Assembly: GCF_008327685.1 (NCBI RefSeq)
Contig: NZ_BDDE01000013.1
Coordinates: 310,001 to 374,000, forward strand
Direction of reading: 5' to 3'
DNA length: 64,000 nt
Source: Actinomadura sp. K4S16
Lineage (GTDB): Bacteria > Actinomycetota > Actinomycetes > Streptosporangiales > Streptosporangiaceae
Part shown: positions 24,422-33,165 of the stretch, one piece after another
How positions within the stretch are numbered: the first letter of the stretch is position 1
Layout: the number at the start of each line of letters is the position of its first letter
Made by a program: the position numbers and the translations under genes
The notes under the pieces: generated by a model
Databases searched by the model: none
Seen by the model: only the letters and a program-made list of their open reading frames with translations
What the model was told of the DNA's origin: nothing

Positions 24422-24497
24422 TGGGCCGGACGGATCGGCGGGCATCCGGCGACTCTGCGGGTTCGCGTCTCAGAGGGCGAATGGCAGGTGCTGTTCA

Positions 24498-25727
24498 ATG
24501 CACACGACAGAGCTGACAGAGGCCTGCATCGATGATGCGAGCAACGTTCTGGTCGCACCTTCGACGCTTCAAGGCAATGGCTCGATCAGGGATTTCTTCG
24601 GGTCCCCGATCACACCGGAGGACCTCGATTCCGGTTCGCCCGACCTCGCTCAGAAGACGGTCTACTTGTGCGGCGACGTGTCAGGGATCAGCGCCCGCCG
24701 ACTGCGTGCGGCGGCCCGGGTGTTCGTCATCCGGGAGCTGTCGCGCGGTTGCGATGAGGGCATCGACGACCTCTGGACCGTCATCGACCTCGGCCGAGTT
24801 CCCATCCGCGTGCATGGCGCCGGCGTTTACTACCGCCGCTTCTTCGACCCCGGAGCCGATCACTTCGGGCGGATCTCCACGGAGCACGCGTTCCAGTCGC
24901 TGACGGAGTCCACCAAGCCCGGGACAGCCCGTCGCAGCGGAATCTATCTGACGCCCGTCACCCGTGAAGGCGACGAGCTGCATTTCCGCCTGCTCCGGTG
25001 CTCCACCAATCTCTCGGGGCCGACCGAGGGCTTTCGCCCGACCGACACGCACATCGTCGAGGCTCTGAACCGGGAGGCGGCCGCCGTCTTCCGGAACCAG
25101 GCGCCGCTGAATCACGTCCTCGCTCAGATCTACCACAACACCCCCGCCACGACCGAGCGCAAGCAATCCAAGGCCAAGATCTCGGCGCATGCCGACAAGA
25201 CCAAGGACATGCCGGTCAACGGCATCATGGCCTTCTGCACGTTCTATGACCGGCTGGACGAGCTGCACCCCCTGCCCGAAGACGCCTTCGACTACGGCGT
25301 GAAGGGTGCCAGTGGGCTGACCAGGCTCAACTTCCGCCTCAAAGAGCCGACCGAAGGACGCGACGAGGCCGCGCTCCCCTCGCAGTTCAGCCTGACGCTC
25401 TATCCCGGCTCCGTGTTCCTCATGCCGCTGTCCACCAATCGCCTGTACACGCACGAGGTCCGCCCCTCGGGATTGGACGCCGAACTGCTCCCGACCCGCC
25501 TTGGATACGTGGTGCGCTGTTCGAGCGCCGAAGCCGTCCACAAGAACGGCCAAACGTTCCTCAAAGCGGGCGAAGGGCTGGTGAAGCTGGAGCCGCCCAC
25601 ACCGGCGGGCATGGACGAGCTGCGCAGGCTTTACGCCGAGGAGAACAGGACCTCGTCCTTCATCGATTACGGCGACGAGTTCCTCTTCAGCATGAACCAG
25701 GGAGACTACGTTGCCCCCCGGATCTAG
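24498..25727 (+). CDS. AlkB-fold 2-oxoglutarate/Fe(II) oxygenase, member A of a tandem pair
   Basis: A 409-residue protein. I infer a 2OG-Fe(II) dioxygenase: ISAHADKTKD supplies His231 and Asp233, NRLYTHEVRP supplies His319, and TRLGYVVRCS supplies Arg334 and Arg340 with the six-residue spacing of the AlkB R-x5-R motif that holds 2-oxoglutarate. A long N-terminal region (1-200) matches nothing I know; it includes VHGAGVYYRRFF and HNTPATTERKQSK. It overlaps the next gene by 17 bp, and that gene encodes a paralogue. Substrate unknown; nucleic-acid, protein or small-molecule hydroxylation are all open. Codon use is slightly less GC-biased than in neighbouring genes, so recent transfer is possible. 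Confidence 0.65.
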   Translation: MHTTELTEACIDDASNVLVAPSTLQGNGSIRDFFGSPITPEDLDSGSPDLAQKTVYLCGDVSGISARRLRAAARVFVIRELSRGCDEGIDDLWTVIDLGRVPIRVHGAGVYYRRFFDPGADHFGRISTEHAFQSLTESTKPGTARRSGIYLTPVTREGDELHFRLLRCSTNLSGPTEGFRPTDTHIVEALNREAAAVFRNQAPLNHVLAQIYHNTPATTERKQSKAKISAHADKTKDMPVNGIMAFCTFYDRLDELHPLPEDAFDYGVKGASGLTRLNFRLKEPTEGRDEAALPSQFSLTLYPGSVFLMPLSTNRLYTHEVRPSGLDAELLPTRLGYVVRCSSAEAVHKNGQTFLKAGEGLVKLEPPTPAGMDELRRLYAEENRTSSFIDYGDEFLFSMNQGDYVAPRI

Positions 25728-26481
25728 GATCTCGGACGAGATCCTCTCGTACACCTTGGCGACCGAGGATGATCTCTTCGCGGAGCTGTCCGCGTCGGCA
25801 CGCCTGGAAGATGTCGGAAAAGGCCGGCGCGGCGCGACGCTCACCAAGGTGGACGAGGCGGAGGGCGTGCCTCTCGTACGCACCACCACTCGATACGGCA
25901 ACCCGACACAGCGTTTCCGGGCGGTGCACGAACGGCTGGCGCAACGAATCCGAGAACGCGCGGCACTTCCGGTCGGCTTCAACAACGCTCTCATCGAGAG
26001 CTACACGAACGCGTACAAGACCATGGGCGGCCATTCCGACCAGGCCCTCGATCTGGCCGACGGATCGTTCATCGCCGTCTTCTCCTGCTACGAACGTCCC
26101 GAAGCGGACCCGCCGAGGAAGCTGATCTTCGAATCGAAGGAGTCCGACGGCGAGAAGTTCGAGATCCCCCTCGGCCACAACAGCGTCGTCGCGTTCTCTG
26201 TCGGTTCGAACCGGCGGCTCAAGCACAAGATCGTGCTGAACACGCCTGCCCAGGCGACGGACAACCAATGGTTGGGCGTAACCTTTCGCACGTCGAAGAC
26301 CTTCGTCCGGTTCCGCGACGGACACGCGTTCCTCCCGCAGGGTGCGCGCCTCACGTTGGCCGACGACGAGCAGAGGCGCGAGTTCTACCGGCTACGGCGC
26401 CGCGAGAACAACGAAACGGACTTCGTCTATCCCCCGCTGACGTACACCGTCAGCGAGAGCGACCTGATGCCGCCCGCCTGA
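25711..26481 (+). CDS. AlkB-fold 2-oxoglutarate/Fe(II) oxygenase, member B of a tandem pair
   Basis: A 256-residue paralogue of the preceding protein. TMGGHSDQALD (His108, Asp110) aligns with its HADKTKD, NRRLKHKIVL (His172) with NRLYTHEVRP, and LGVTFRTS (Arg193) with LGYVVRCS; SFIAVFSCYE matches GIMAFCTFYD. All three iron ligands are kept in both copies, so neither looks dead. It begins with TTG 25711, inside the end of the previous gene, with AGGGAG six bases upstream; no ATG or GTG offers a better start. The 17-bp overlap implies coupled translation and perhaps a heteromeric enzyme. Substrate unknown. Confidence 0.65.
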   Translation: MPPGSRISDEILSYTLATEDDLFAELSASARLEDVGKGRRGATLTKVDEAEGVPLVRTTTRYGNPTQRFRAVHERLAQRIRERAALPVGFNNALIESYTNAYKTMGGHSDQALDLADGSFIAVFSCYERPEADPPRKLIFESKESDGEKFEIPLGHNSVVAFSVGSNRRLKHKIVLNTPAQATDNQWLGVTFRTSKTFVRFRDGHAFLPQGARLTLADDEQRREFYRLRRRENNETDFVYPPLTYTVSESDLMPPA

Positions 26482-26540
26482 CCCCTCCATGTCCGGGTGC
26501 GCGGTGGCCCGCCGTCGGCCACCGATCGGAGGACGCCGCC

Positions 26541-26574
26541 CAATCCGGGTCGAGATGAACCTCGACCCGGATTG
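26541..26574. terminator. Bidirectional hairpin between convergent genes
   Basis: A perfect 14-bp inverted repeat, CAATCCGGGTCGAG with CTCGACCCGGATTG around ATGAAC. It lies between the end of the 2OG-oxygenase pair and the end of the hydrolase gene. There is no U-tract, which is common for actinomycete terminators. Confidence 0.75.
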
Positions 26575-26596
26575 CTGCTTCCGGCCCCGCGGTCGC

Positions 26597-27400
26597 TCAG
26601 GCCGCGCCCTCGGCGTGCGCGATCAGCAGCCGGGCGACCTCGTCGGGCTTCTCCAGCGCCACCGAGTGCCCCGCGGCTCGGACCGTCTCGTCCCGGCCGC
26701 CGGCCGCCTCGGCGATGTTGCGGCCGGAGATCGGCTGCGGGTAGGCGTGGTCCTCCTCGCCCGCGATCGCCAGGACCGGCACCCGGCACCCGGCGAGCTC
26801 CTCGACGAGGCGGCCGCGGTGGACGACCTGCCACGCGCAGTCACGGATCGTCGGCTTGAGGGCCGCCATCGACGCCCGCCACCGCTCGATCAGCGGACCG
26901 CCCGCGGCCAGGCTGGCATCGCCGAACATGATGTAGAGGAGCGTGTCGATCGCCCGGGCCGCCCCGCCCTCCTCTCCGAGGCTCTCGACGAGGGGGGCGA
27001 ACTCGGCGAGCTTGTACTCCTCCTCGCACGAGGAGCCGAGCGCGGCCACCGTGCGCACCAGTTGGGGATGGCGCGCGGCCAGCCGGAGCGTGACGAACCC
27101 GCCCATCGAGTTGCCCACGGCGTGCACCGGGCCGACGCCGAGCGCACGGATCAGCGCGGCGGCGTCCTCGGCCAGCGCGTCCATCGACAGTTCGCCGATC
27201 GAGGCCGCGGGGGAGCTGGCGCCCTGGCCGCGGTGGTCGAAGGCGATGGTGCGGTAGCCCGCACCGGTGAGCATCCGCACCAGCGGCTCGAACATCGCGC
27301 TGTCGAAGAACAGCGAGTGGCTGAGCAGGAAGACCTCGCCATCGGCGGGGCCGTTGTCGTCGTAGGCGAGCCGGGCGCCGTCGGCCTCGACGTACCGCAT
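26597..27400 (-). CDS. Alpha/beta-hydrolase (3-oxoadipate enol-lactonase-like)
   Basis: A 267-residue cytoplasmic hydrolase. It has the strand FLLSHSLFFDSAMF (oxyanion region), FDHRGQGASS, the nucleophile elbow GNSMGG (Ser near residue 97), acid in AGEEDHAYP and base in AAGHSVALE. The order and the compact size are those of the 3-oxoadipate enol-lactonase/haloperoxidase-like group. ATG 27400 follows GGGAG by nine bases. It diverges from an AraC-type regulator gene 160 bp away, its likely controller. Exact substrate unknown; no other beta-ketoadipate genes lie nearby. Confidence 0.85.
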   Translation of the reverse strand: MRYVEADGARLAYDDNGPADGEVFLLSHSLFFDSAMFEPLVRMLTGAGYRTIAFDHRGQGASSPAASIGELSMDALAEDAAALIRALGVGPVHAVGNSMGGFVTLRLAARHPQLVRTVAALGSSCEEEYKLAEFAPLVESLGEEGGAARAIDTLLYIMFGDASLAAGGPLIERWRASMAALKPTIRDCAWQVVHRGRLVEELAGCRVPVLAIAGEEDHAYPQPISGRNIAEAAGGRDETVRAAGHSVALEKPDEVARLLIAHAEGAA

Positions 27401-27559
27401 GTGGATCAACTCCCGTCCAGTGGGGCGGTGGGACCGTCCCCGGCCTTGTCGCCGAGGTACCGCCATGCGTTGGACGTTAGTAATGTGGCCCTGAGCAGGT
27501 CTTACGGCTCCGCGCAACCGGCTGACGGCAGCGCGCAGGCCGCGGGCCGGGAGGTAGCG

Positions 27560-28480
27560 ATGGGCCCGCCGGGATACGTCACAGCGGAAGCGGACACCGA
27601 CGCCGTCCCGCGCGCGAGCCGCGTCGCGTTCTGGCGTGACCACGTGACGCAGAACCACGGGCGGCTGGACTTCGGTTTCCGGGACGCCGACCGCTTCGCG
27701 GGCGGCACCCGCGTGCAGCGCCAGGGGGACCTGCAACTCGTCGACTTCTGGTCGACGGCGATCGCGTACGAGCGCCTGCCCAGCGGATACGACGGCGACG
27801 GCGCCGACAGCCTGCGGATCGTGCTGCCGACGTCCGGTTCGATCAGCGTCGTCGGCCGCGAGGGCCATACCCGGATCGGGCCCGGGACCGCCGCCGCGGT
27901 CTCGATGAGGCTGGGCTTCCGGCTCGAACAGGACGGGTACGCGCGCGCCCTGATCCTGTCCTGCCCTGTCCGTCTCTGGACCGCGCCCGTCTCGGCGGGC
28001 CTGGTCCTGTGGGAGCTCGGCCACGGCGCGGGCGCGGTCTTCCGCACGATGCTGCGGGAAGCCTCCACCCAGGCGTCGACGCTGGACCGGTCGTCGTTCG
28101 CGTCCATCGTGGAGTCCGCCGTCGGGCTGCTGTCCCGCGGCACGGCGAGCACGGAGGACGACGTGCTCCTCCAGGCGCGCGCGGTCGCCCGCCAGTACTG
28201 CGACGACGCCGCCTTCGGCCCGGGCGAGCTGGCCCTGCGGCTGGGCCGGTCACTGCGTTCGGTCCAGTACGGGCTGCGACGCGCCTCGACCAGTCCCGCC
28301 TCCGTCATCAGGGAGGCCCGCCTCGAACGAGCGGCGAGCAGACTGCGGCACCCCGCCTGGGCGGCCCGCACCGTCAGCTCCGTCGCGCACGCTTCGGGCT
28401 TCGGGTCGCTCAGTGCCTTCAACGCGGCGTTCCGTGCGCGGTACGGCCTCACCCCGGTCGAGTACCGGGGCGAGGCCTGA
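27560..28480 (+). CDS. AraC/XylS-family transcriptional regulator
   Basis: A 306-residue regulator. The N-terminal half (about 1-190) is a cupin-like sensing domain resembling the AraC-binding-domain-like group (WRDHVTQNHGRLDF, RIVLPTSGSISVVG). The C-terminal half has two helix-turn-helix units: ELALRLGRSLRSVQYGLRR and the conserved second one, TVSSVAHASGFGSLSAFNAAFRARYGLTP scanned over residues 265-295. ATG 27560 follows GGGAGG. The divergent hydrolase gene is the expected target. The ligand is unknown. Confidence 0.9.
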   Translation: MGPPGYVTAEADTDAVPRASRVAFWRDHVTQNHGRLDFGFRDADRFAGGTRVQRQGDLQLVDFWSTAIAYERLPSGYDGDGADSLRIVLPTSGSISVVGREGHTRIGPGTAAAVSMRLGFRLEQDGYARALILSCPVRLWTAPVSAGLVLWELGHGAGAVFRTMLREASTQASTLDRSSFASIVESAVGLLSRGTASTEDDVLLQARAVARQYCDDAAFGPGELALRLGRSLRSVQYGLRRASTSPASVIREARLERAASRLRHPAWAARTVSSVAHASGFGSLSAFNAAFRARYGLTPVEYRGEA

Positions 28481-28618
28481 TCCCGTCGAACGTCGCGGTT
28501 CCGCGGGCGGCAGCCGAGTGGATCGGGGAACCGCCCCCGGCCAAACCCACTGGAACCTATCCGACATTTCGGTCATCTCACTCACTGACCAGGCAAGATT
28601 CACGTGGGGGACCCGAAG

Positions 28619-29257
28619 ATGACGCACAGTACAAGCCGCCGATCTCTCGTCGCGCTGGCAGGGGCCGGGCTGATGCTCGCCCTCTCCGCCACCGGGTGCC
28701 GCATCGACGTCAACGCGGGCGGCCTGGAACCGAGCCCGGGCGAGACCGGGCAGGCGGTCCCCCGCTCCGCGTCCTCCCCCGGCGACGGCGGCGAGAAGCC
28801 CGCGTCGCCGCAGGCGGGCGGCGGCGACCCGGCCGTCTGCACGCCGCGGCAGCTGATCGCCGAGGTGCACGAGCAGCCGTCCGACTCCGAGGAGAAGGTG
28901 CTGGCGATCCTGACGCTGTCCAACAAGTCGGACCAGCGCTGCCTGCTCCCCAGGGGCTGGGCGCCGCTCGGGCAGGGCGGCGCGGGCGGCGCGTACTACG
29001 CGCCTGTGGAGGGCGCCCGCGAGGCCCACCCGGACGCCGGCATGAGGATCATCGTGCGCCCTGGAGCGACGGCCTACGCCGGGCTGAAGTGGGGCACGAG
29101 CCCGGACTGCCCGTCCGCCGGCGGCTGGGCGGTCTCGTGGGCCGGCACCTGGCTCCCCGCCGAGGTGACCTGGCAGAACGGACCGCGCGACATCTGCCCC
29201 GGCACCTTCACCCAGGGCACCCTCCAGCCCAGCCCGAACAACGTCAGCTACAGCTGA
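28619..29257 (+). CDS. DUF4232 lipoprotein
   Basis: A 212-residue exported protein. The signal peptide ends in LALSATGC, an imperfect lipobox, so it is probably lipid-anchored at Cys27. A Ser/Pro/Gly-rich spacer leads to the DUF4232 beta-sandwich, with CTPRQLIAEVHEQ at its start, LSNKSDQRCLLPRGWAPLG in the middle and PDCPSAGGWAVSW near the end; the Cys residues probably form disulfides. ATG 28619 follows GGGGGA. The function of the family is unknown, though it is common in actinomycete cell envelopes. It stands alone between the AraC gene and the sigma-factor gene. Confidence 0.85.
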   Translation: MTHSTSRRSLVALAGAGLMLALSATGCRIDVNAGGLEPSPGETGQAVPRSASSPGDGGEKPASPQAGGGDPAVCTPRQLIAEVHEQPSDSEEKVLAILTLSNKSDQRCLLPRGWAPLGQGGAGGAYYAPVEGAREAHPDAGMRIIVRPGATAYAGLKWGTSPDCPSAGGWAVSWAGTWLPAEVTWQNGPRDICPGTFTQGTLQPSPNNVSYS

Positions 29258-29404
29258 TCCATGGCCCGACGGCCACCGCGCATGTGACCCAGGTCATATC
29301 CGCGGTCTTCAACACCTCTTCTAGGGTCCGCGTATCCCCCGTGACATATCGGCCGGTGCGGCGAAGGGGTGTTCCTCAATGGCGGAGTGCAGCCGGCAGG
29401 CGGC

Positions 29405-29998
29405 ATGCGGCGGGCGGGTGTAAGGGTGGCCCAGCTCTGGAGGCTGGGCCGCCGGCCCGCCGCCCGGCAGGAGGCTCCTCCCTCCCTGCGCAGCGAGCAG
29501 GACGTACGGCTCGCCTATGACCGGCACGGCCAGGAACTGCTGGGTTTCGCGTGCAACGCCCTCGCCGACCGCCAGCTCGCCGAAGACGTCGTCCAGGAGA
29601 CGTTCGTCAGGGCATGGCGGTCCGCCGCCTCCTTCGACCACCGCCGCGCGAGCCTGCGGACGTGGCTGTTCGCGATCGCCCGCAACGTCGTGATCGATGT
29701 CGGGCGGAACAAGGCCGCGCGCGTGCCGCTCGCCGCACCGGCGGACGCGGGCGAGCAGCAGCGCGACCCGCGCGACCCGTTCGACCAGCTGCTGACGCGC
29801 ATCGAGCTCGACGAGGCGCTGCGCCGCCTGTCACCCGAGCACCGCCAGGTCGTCCTGGAGGTGTACCTCCTCGGACGCACGTGCGCTGATCTCGCCGATG
29901 ACCTCGGCATCCCGGCGTCCACGGTGCGCAGCCGCCTCTACTACGGAGTGCGCGCCCTGCGCGGGATCCTGGACGAGAAAGGATGGCTGGCTCCGTGA
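29405..29998 (+). CDS. ECF-family RNA polymerase sigma factor
   Basis: A 197-residue group 4 sigma factor. Region 2 covers about residues 35-100 (YDRHGQELLGFACNALADRQLAEDVVQETF, then LRTWLFAIARNVVID), a short linker follows, and region 4 lies at about 125-185 (LSPEHRQVVLEVYLLGRTCADLADDLGIPASTVRSRL). The start is uncertain: ATG 29405 is used, but GTG codons at 29369 and 29427 are in frame. Its stop overlaps the start of the anti-sigma gene as GTGA. It is first of a four-gene cluster with the anti-sigma factor, a beta-propeller protein and YcnI, so an envelope or copper stress response is plausible but inferred. Confidence 0.9.
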   Translation: MRRAGVRVAQLWRLGRRPAARQEAPPSLRSEQDVRLAYDRHGQELLGFACNALADRQLAEDVVQETFVRAWRSAASFDHRRASLRTWLFAIARNVVIDVGRNKAARVPLAAPADAGEQQRDPRDPFDQLLTRIELDEALRRLSPEHRQVVLEVYLLGRTCADLADDLGIPASTVRSRLYYGVRALRGILDEKGWLAP

Positions 29999-30609
29999 GT
30001 CCCTCCTGCCACGCGATCCGCGTCGAACTCACCGAACTCCTCCTGCTGGACCGGCCGCTGCCCGCCCCGCTGGCCCGCCATCTCGGGTGGTGCGCCGGCT
30101 GCTCCGCCGAGGCGGAAGGGGTGCGCCGGCTGATCAGGACCTTCGAACGCGCCGAGCCCGTCGTCCTCGACGTCGACGTCCGGGAGCCGCAGCCAGGGGC
30201 GCCGAGGCGCGTGCGGCGGCGGGTCGCGGCCGCGGCCGCCGGGCTGGTCCTCGCCGCCTGCGCGGTGCTGACGACCGTGCTCCCCGGTGACGGCCACGGC
30301 AGGCCGCCCGCCGCGGCGGTCACCCTGTCCCGGCCGGAGCCGATGGTCGAGCACAGCTGGGGTACGGAGGTCCCGGTGTCCCTGTCCGGGCTCCGACCCG
30401 GACAGACCTACCACCTGCTGACCGGTGACGCCCAAGGCAGGCGCCAGTCGGCCGGAACCGTGCGGGCGGGCAGCGGCGGCACGCCCATGCGCACCCGCAT
30501 GGTGACGGCGATGCTCCGGTCGCAGATCACCACACTGCTCGTCCAGGACGAGAGCGGACGCATGGTCGCACGGCTGCCCGTGACGTCTCCGTCGCGCACG
30601 CCCGACTGA
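29995..30609 (+). CDS. Zinc-finger anti-sigma factor with one membrane helix
   Basis: A 204-residue partner of the sigma factor before it. The N-terminal zinc-binding anti-sigma motif is HLGWCAGC (His, then Cys-x2-Cys), preceded by ELTELLLLDRPLP. A single membrane helix at about residues 77-97 (AAAAAGLVLAACAVLTTV) places the C-terminal 100 residues outside the cell. That part contains LSGLRPGQTYHLL, which recurs in similar form near the end of the downstream beta-propeller protein. GTG 29995 overlaps the sigma stop by four bases; ATG 29983 is the alternative start. Confidence 0.88.
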   Translation: MSPSCHAIRVELTELLLLDRPLPAPLARHLGWCAGCSAEAEGVRRLIRTFERAEPVVLDVDVREPQPGAPRRVRRRVAAAAAGLVLAACAVLTTVLPGDGHGRPPAAAVTLSRPEPMVEHSWGTEVPVSLSGLRPGQTYHLLTGDAQGRRQSAGTVRAGSGGTPMRTRMVTAMLRSQITTLLVQDESGRMVARLPVTSPSRTPD

Positions 30610-30743
30610 CCGGACTCCCCGGAGACCCGCGACCGAGTCAGCGGGTCTGCTCCGGCCTGCCCATCATCTTCCGCGCACGGCGCCCCGCCGTGTGCTGCCC
30701 CGCCCTGCCATCCGGCACAGATCCCTTTCATGGAGGTTCATCC

Positions 30744-32321
30744 GTGTTCTCAGTCAGACACGCCATCGGCGCGGCCACGGTGCTGGCGACCGCGGGAGCC
30801 GCCGTCTTCGGCGTCACCGCCGCGGCCGGCGGATCGCCCGCCGCATCGCCGCACGGGGCCCGTCCGGTAGCGGCCGTCAAGGCGGCGGACCCGGCGCCGC
30901 TCTCGGGCCGGGACCGGGTCTACACGGCCGACCAGAGTTCCAACACGGTCACGGTCATCGACCCGGCCGCCGGCAGGACGCTGGGCACCATCCGTCTCGG
31001 CGACCAGCGGCTGGGCGCGACGCTCAGCCCGCAGTACCTGTCCAACGCGGGCGTCCACGGGCTCGGGTACTCCCCGGACCGCCGGCGCCTGGGCGTCGTC
31101 AGCGTGGCCAGCAACACCGTCGACATCATCGACACCGCCACGAACAAGGTGCTCAGCCACACCGACGCCGGCCGCGCCGCGCACGAGGGCGCGTTCACCG
31201 CCGACGGCGGCGAGTTCTGGGTCGCCGACCGCGGCCGGGACACCGTGACCATCGTCGACGCCGACCGCGGTGGTGTCGCCGGACGCGTCACCGTCGGCGC
31301 CGGCCCGTCGAAGGTCCTGATGAGCCCCGACGGCGAGCTCGCCTACGTCAACCACATCAGCGCACCCGAGATCACCGTCGTCGATGTGAAGTCCCGCAAG
31401 GTGACCGGCCGCATCACGGGACTAGCCGACGTCTTCTCCTCCGACGCCGCCATCTCCCCCGACGGCAAGGAGATCTGGGCGGCGCACAAGCGCGCCGGCA
31501 AGGTCAGCGTGATCGACGTGGCCGCACGGAAGGTCAAGGCCGTGCTGGACACCGGCCCGGACACCAACCACCCCAACTTCGCGACCAACGCGCTCGGCTC
31601 GTTCGCCTACCTCACCGTCGGCGGCCTCGACCAGACGCTCGTCTACGAGCGCACGGCGTCGGGGGCGCCCAAGTTGATCACTCGGGTGCGCAACCACGGG
31701 CATGCTCCGCACGGGTCCTGGCCCAGCGGCGACGGGACGCGCATGTACGTCGGCCTGGAGAAGTCCGACGCGGTCGACGTCATCGACACCACGACCAACA
31801 GGGTGATCGACACGATCAGCACCGGCCAGGAGCCCCAGGCCGTCCTCTACGCCCCCGGGGCGGTGCCCAGCGCGGACTCCGCCCCTGGACTCGGACGCCA
31901 GGGACTCGGGGAGCGGGTCCGGAACGTGCCGACCGTCCTTCCCGACGGCTCGGCCGGGGACGCGATGCGGCCGGGCGGCAAGGGCCGTGTGCTGGAGGCG
32001 ACCGTCCGGCCGGTCGGCGGGCTCGACATGGTCCAGTTGCAGGCCCGCGACCTCAGGCCCGCCACGACGTACCAGGCGTACGCCGTCGGGGCGTCCGGGC
32101 GCGAGACTCCGCTGGTCTCCTTCACCACCGACGAAGGCGGCAAGGCGCCGCAGGTGCTGTCCTTCTCCGCGTTCACCGGGAAGCGGATCGCGATCAAGCC
32201 GAAGGGAAGGGCCTCGGCTCAGACCCTGGCGTCGTTGAAGCGGATCAGCACCGGCCACGAGCACAACGCCGCAGGCGGCCGCGACGCCGACCCGGCGTCC
32301 CTCGTGTTCTGCTGCTGCTGA
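30744..32321 (+). CDS. Exported YVTN/YncE-type beta-propeller protein
   Basis: A 525-residue secreted protein. A signal peptide (ATVLATAGAAVFGVTAAAGG) is followed from about residue 55 by seven-blade-like repeats with the hallmarks VYTADQSSNTVTVID, LGVVSVASNTVDIID, FWVADRGRDTVTIVD and AVDVIDTTTNRVIDT. From about residue 405 a separate domain begins, with LRPATTYQAYAV recalling the external part of the anti-sigma factor. The protein ends in three Cys residues (VFCCC), unusual for an exported protein. GTG 30744 follows GGAGG by seven bases. It is the third gene of the sigma cluster; metal or ligand binding is suggested only by context. Confidence 0.82.
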   Translation: MFSVRHAIGAATVLATAGAAVFGVTAAAGGSPAASPHGARPVAAVKAADPAPLSGRDRVYTADQSSNTVTVIDPAAGRTLGTIRLGDQRLGATLSPQYLSNAGVHGLGYSPDRRRLGVVSVASNTVDIIDTATNKVLSHTDAGRAAHEGAFTADGGEFWVADRGRDTVTIVDADRGGVAGRVTVGAGPSKVLMSPDGELAYVNHISAPEITVVDVKSRKVTGRITGLADVFSSDAAISPDGKEIWAAHKRAGKVSVIDVAARKVKAVLDTGPDTNHPNFATNALGSFAYLTVGGLDQTLVYERTASGAPKLITRVRNHGHAPHGSWPSGDGTRMYVGLEKSDAVDVIDTTTNRVIDTISTGQEPQAVLYAPGAVPSADSAPGLGRQGLGERVRNVPTVLPDGSAGDAMRPGGKGRVLEATVRPVGGLDMVQLQARDLRPATTYQAYAVGASGRETPLVSFTTDEGGKAPQVLSFSAFTGKRIAIKPKGRASAQTLASLKRISTGHEHNAAGGRDADPASLVFCCC

Positions 32322-32338
32322 GACGAAGGTGAGCGCCC

Positions 32339-33082
32339 GTGGAACGCACACGCCCCACCGCACGCCGGAACCGGCTGCCCGGCCTGGCGACCGCCGCGGC
32401 CATCGGCGCCGGGATGGTGATGCTGCTGTCGGCCCCGGCCTCCGCCCACGTACGCGTGCTGTCCGAGGGAGCCGAGGCGGGAAAGCCCGCGACGCTGCAG
32501 TTCCGCGTCCCGAGCGAGAAGGAGTTCAGCACCACGGTCCGGGTCGACGTCACGCTGCCCGAAGGGGTGACCGCCGGCTCCGTCCCGGTCGACGACGGCT
32601 GGACGATCAACCGGACGGGCGGCGGGAAGGGCGGTCCGCACGTCGTATGGACGGCCCGGGCCGGCCACGAGATCAAGCCCGCCGATACCCATACCTTCAC
32701 CGTGCGCGTGAATCCGCTGCCGGACGAGGCCGTCCTGCGCTTCGACACGGCGCAGACGTACTCCGACGGATCGGTCGTGAACTGGAACCAGCCGGCGACC
32801 GGCGGGCAGGAGCCCGACTTCCCCGTCCCTGAGCTGGTGCTCGACCCGGCGGCGGTGAGCGAACCGCCGTCATCGGGAAGCGGGCCGGAGGGCGGGCCGC
32901 ACCCGGCGGTGAGCGAGGGGTCGGGTCCCTCGGCGGCACCCCAGGTGAAGACGGCTGCGGACACGTCCGATGGGCAGGACATCTCCCTCGTCGTCTGGGC
33001 GGTCGCGGGCACGCTCGCCGCCGTCGGTCTCATCGCCCTAGTCCGGCGGCTGAAGCGACCGTCCACCGGCCGGCACGGCTGA
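32339..33082 (+). CDS. YcnI-like copper-binding membrane-anchored protein (DUF1775)
   Basis: A 247-residue protein. The signal peptide is cleaved after SAPASA, leaving His37 as the mature N-terminus (HVRVL). YcnI proteins bind Cu(II) through this N-terminal His (mono-histidine brace) and a conserved Trp, here probably Trp149 in VVNWNQP. The DUF1775 domain covers about 37-165. A Pro/Gly/Ser linker and a C-terminal membrane helix (VVWAVAGTLAAVGLIALV) followed by RRLKR anchor it outside the membrane. The start is GTG 32339, 17 bp after the beta-propeller stop. A role in copper handling follows from the family. Confidence 0.9.
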   Translation: MERTRPTARRNRLPGLATAAAIGAGMVMLLSAPASAHVRVLSEGAEAGKPATLQFRVPSEKEFSTTVRVDVTLPEGVTAGSVPVDDGWTINRTGGGKGGPHVVWTARAGHEIKPADTHTFTVRVNPLPDEAVLRFDTAQTYSDGSVVNWNQPATGGQEPDFPVPELVLDPAAVSEPPSSGSGPEGGPHPAVSEGSGPSAAPQVKTAADTSDGQDISLVVWAVAGTLAAVGLIALVRRLKRPSTGRHG

Positions 33083-33106
33083 CGACCACCGAAGATCCCC
33101 CCACGC

Positions 33107-33143
33107 GTTGAGCCCGGCCACCCCCCAGGTGCCCGGGCTCAAC
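33107..33143. terminator. Bidirectional terminator hairpin
   Basis: GTTGAGCCCGG at 33107-33117 pairs with CCGGGCTCAAC at 33133-33143 around a C-rich loop. It lies between the convergent ends of the YcnI and SMI1/KNR4 genes. No U-tract follows. Confidence 0.72.
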
Positions 33144-33165
33144 CGCGCGGAGCGCCGCGACCCGG

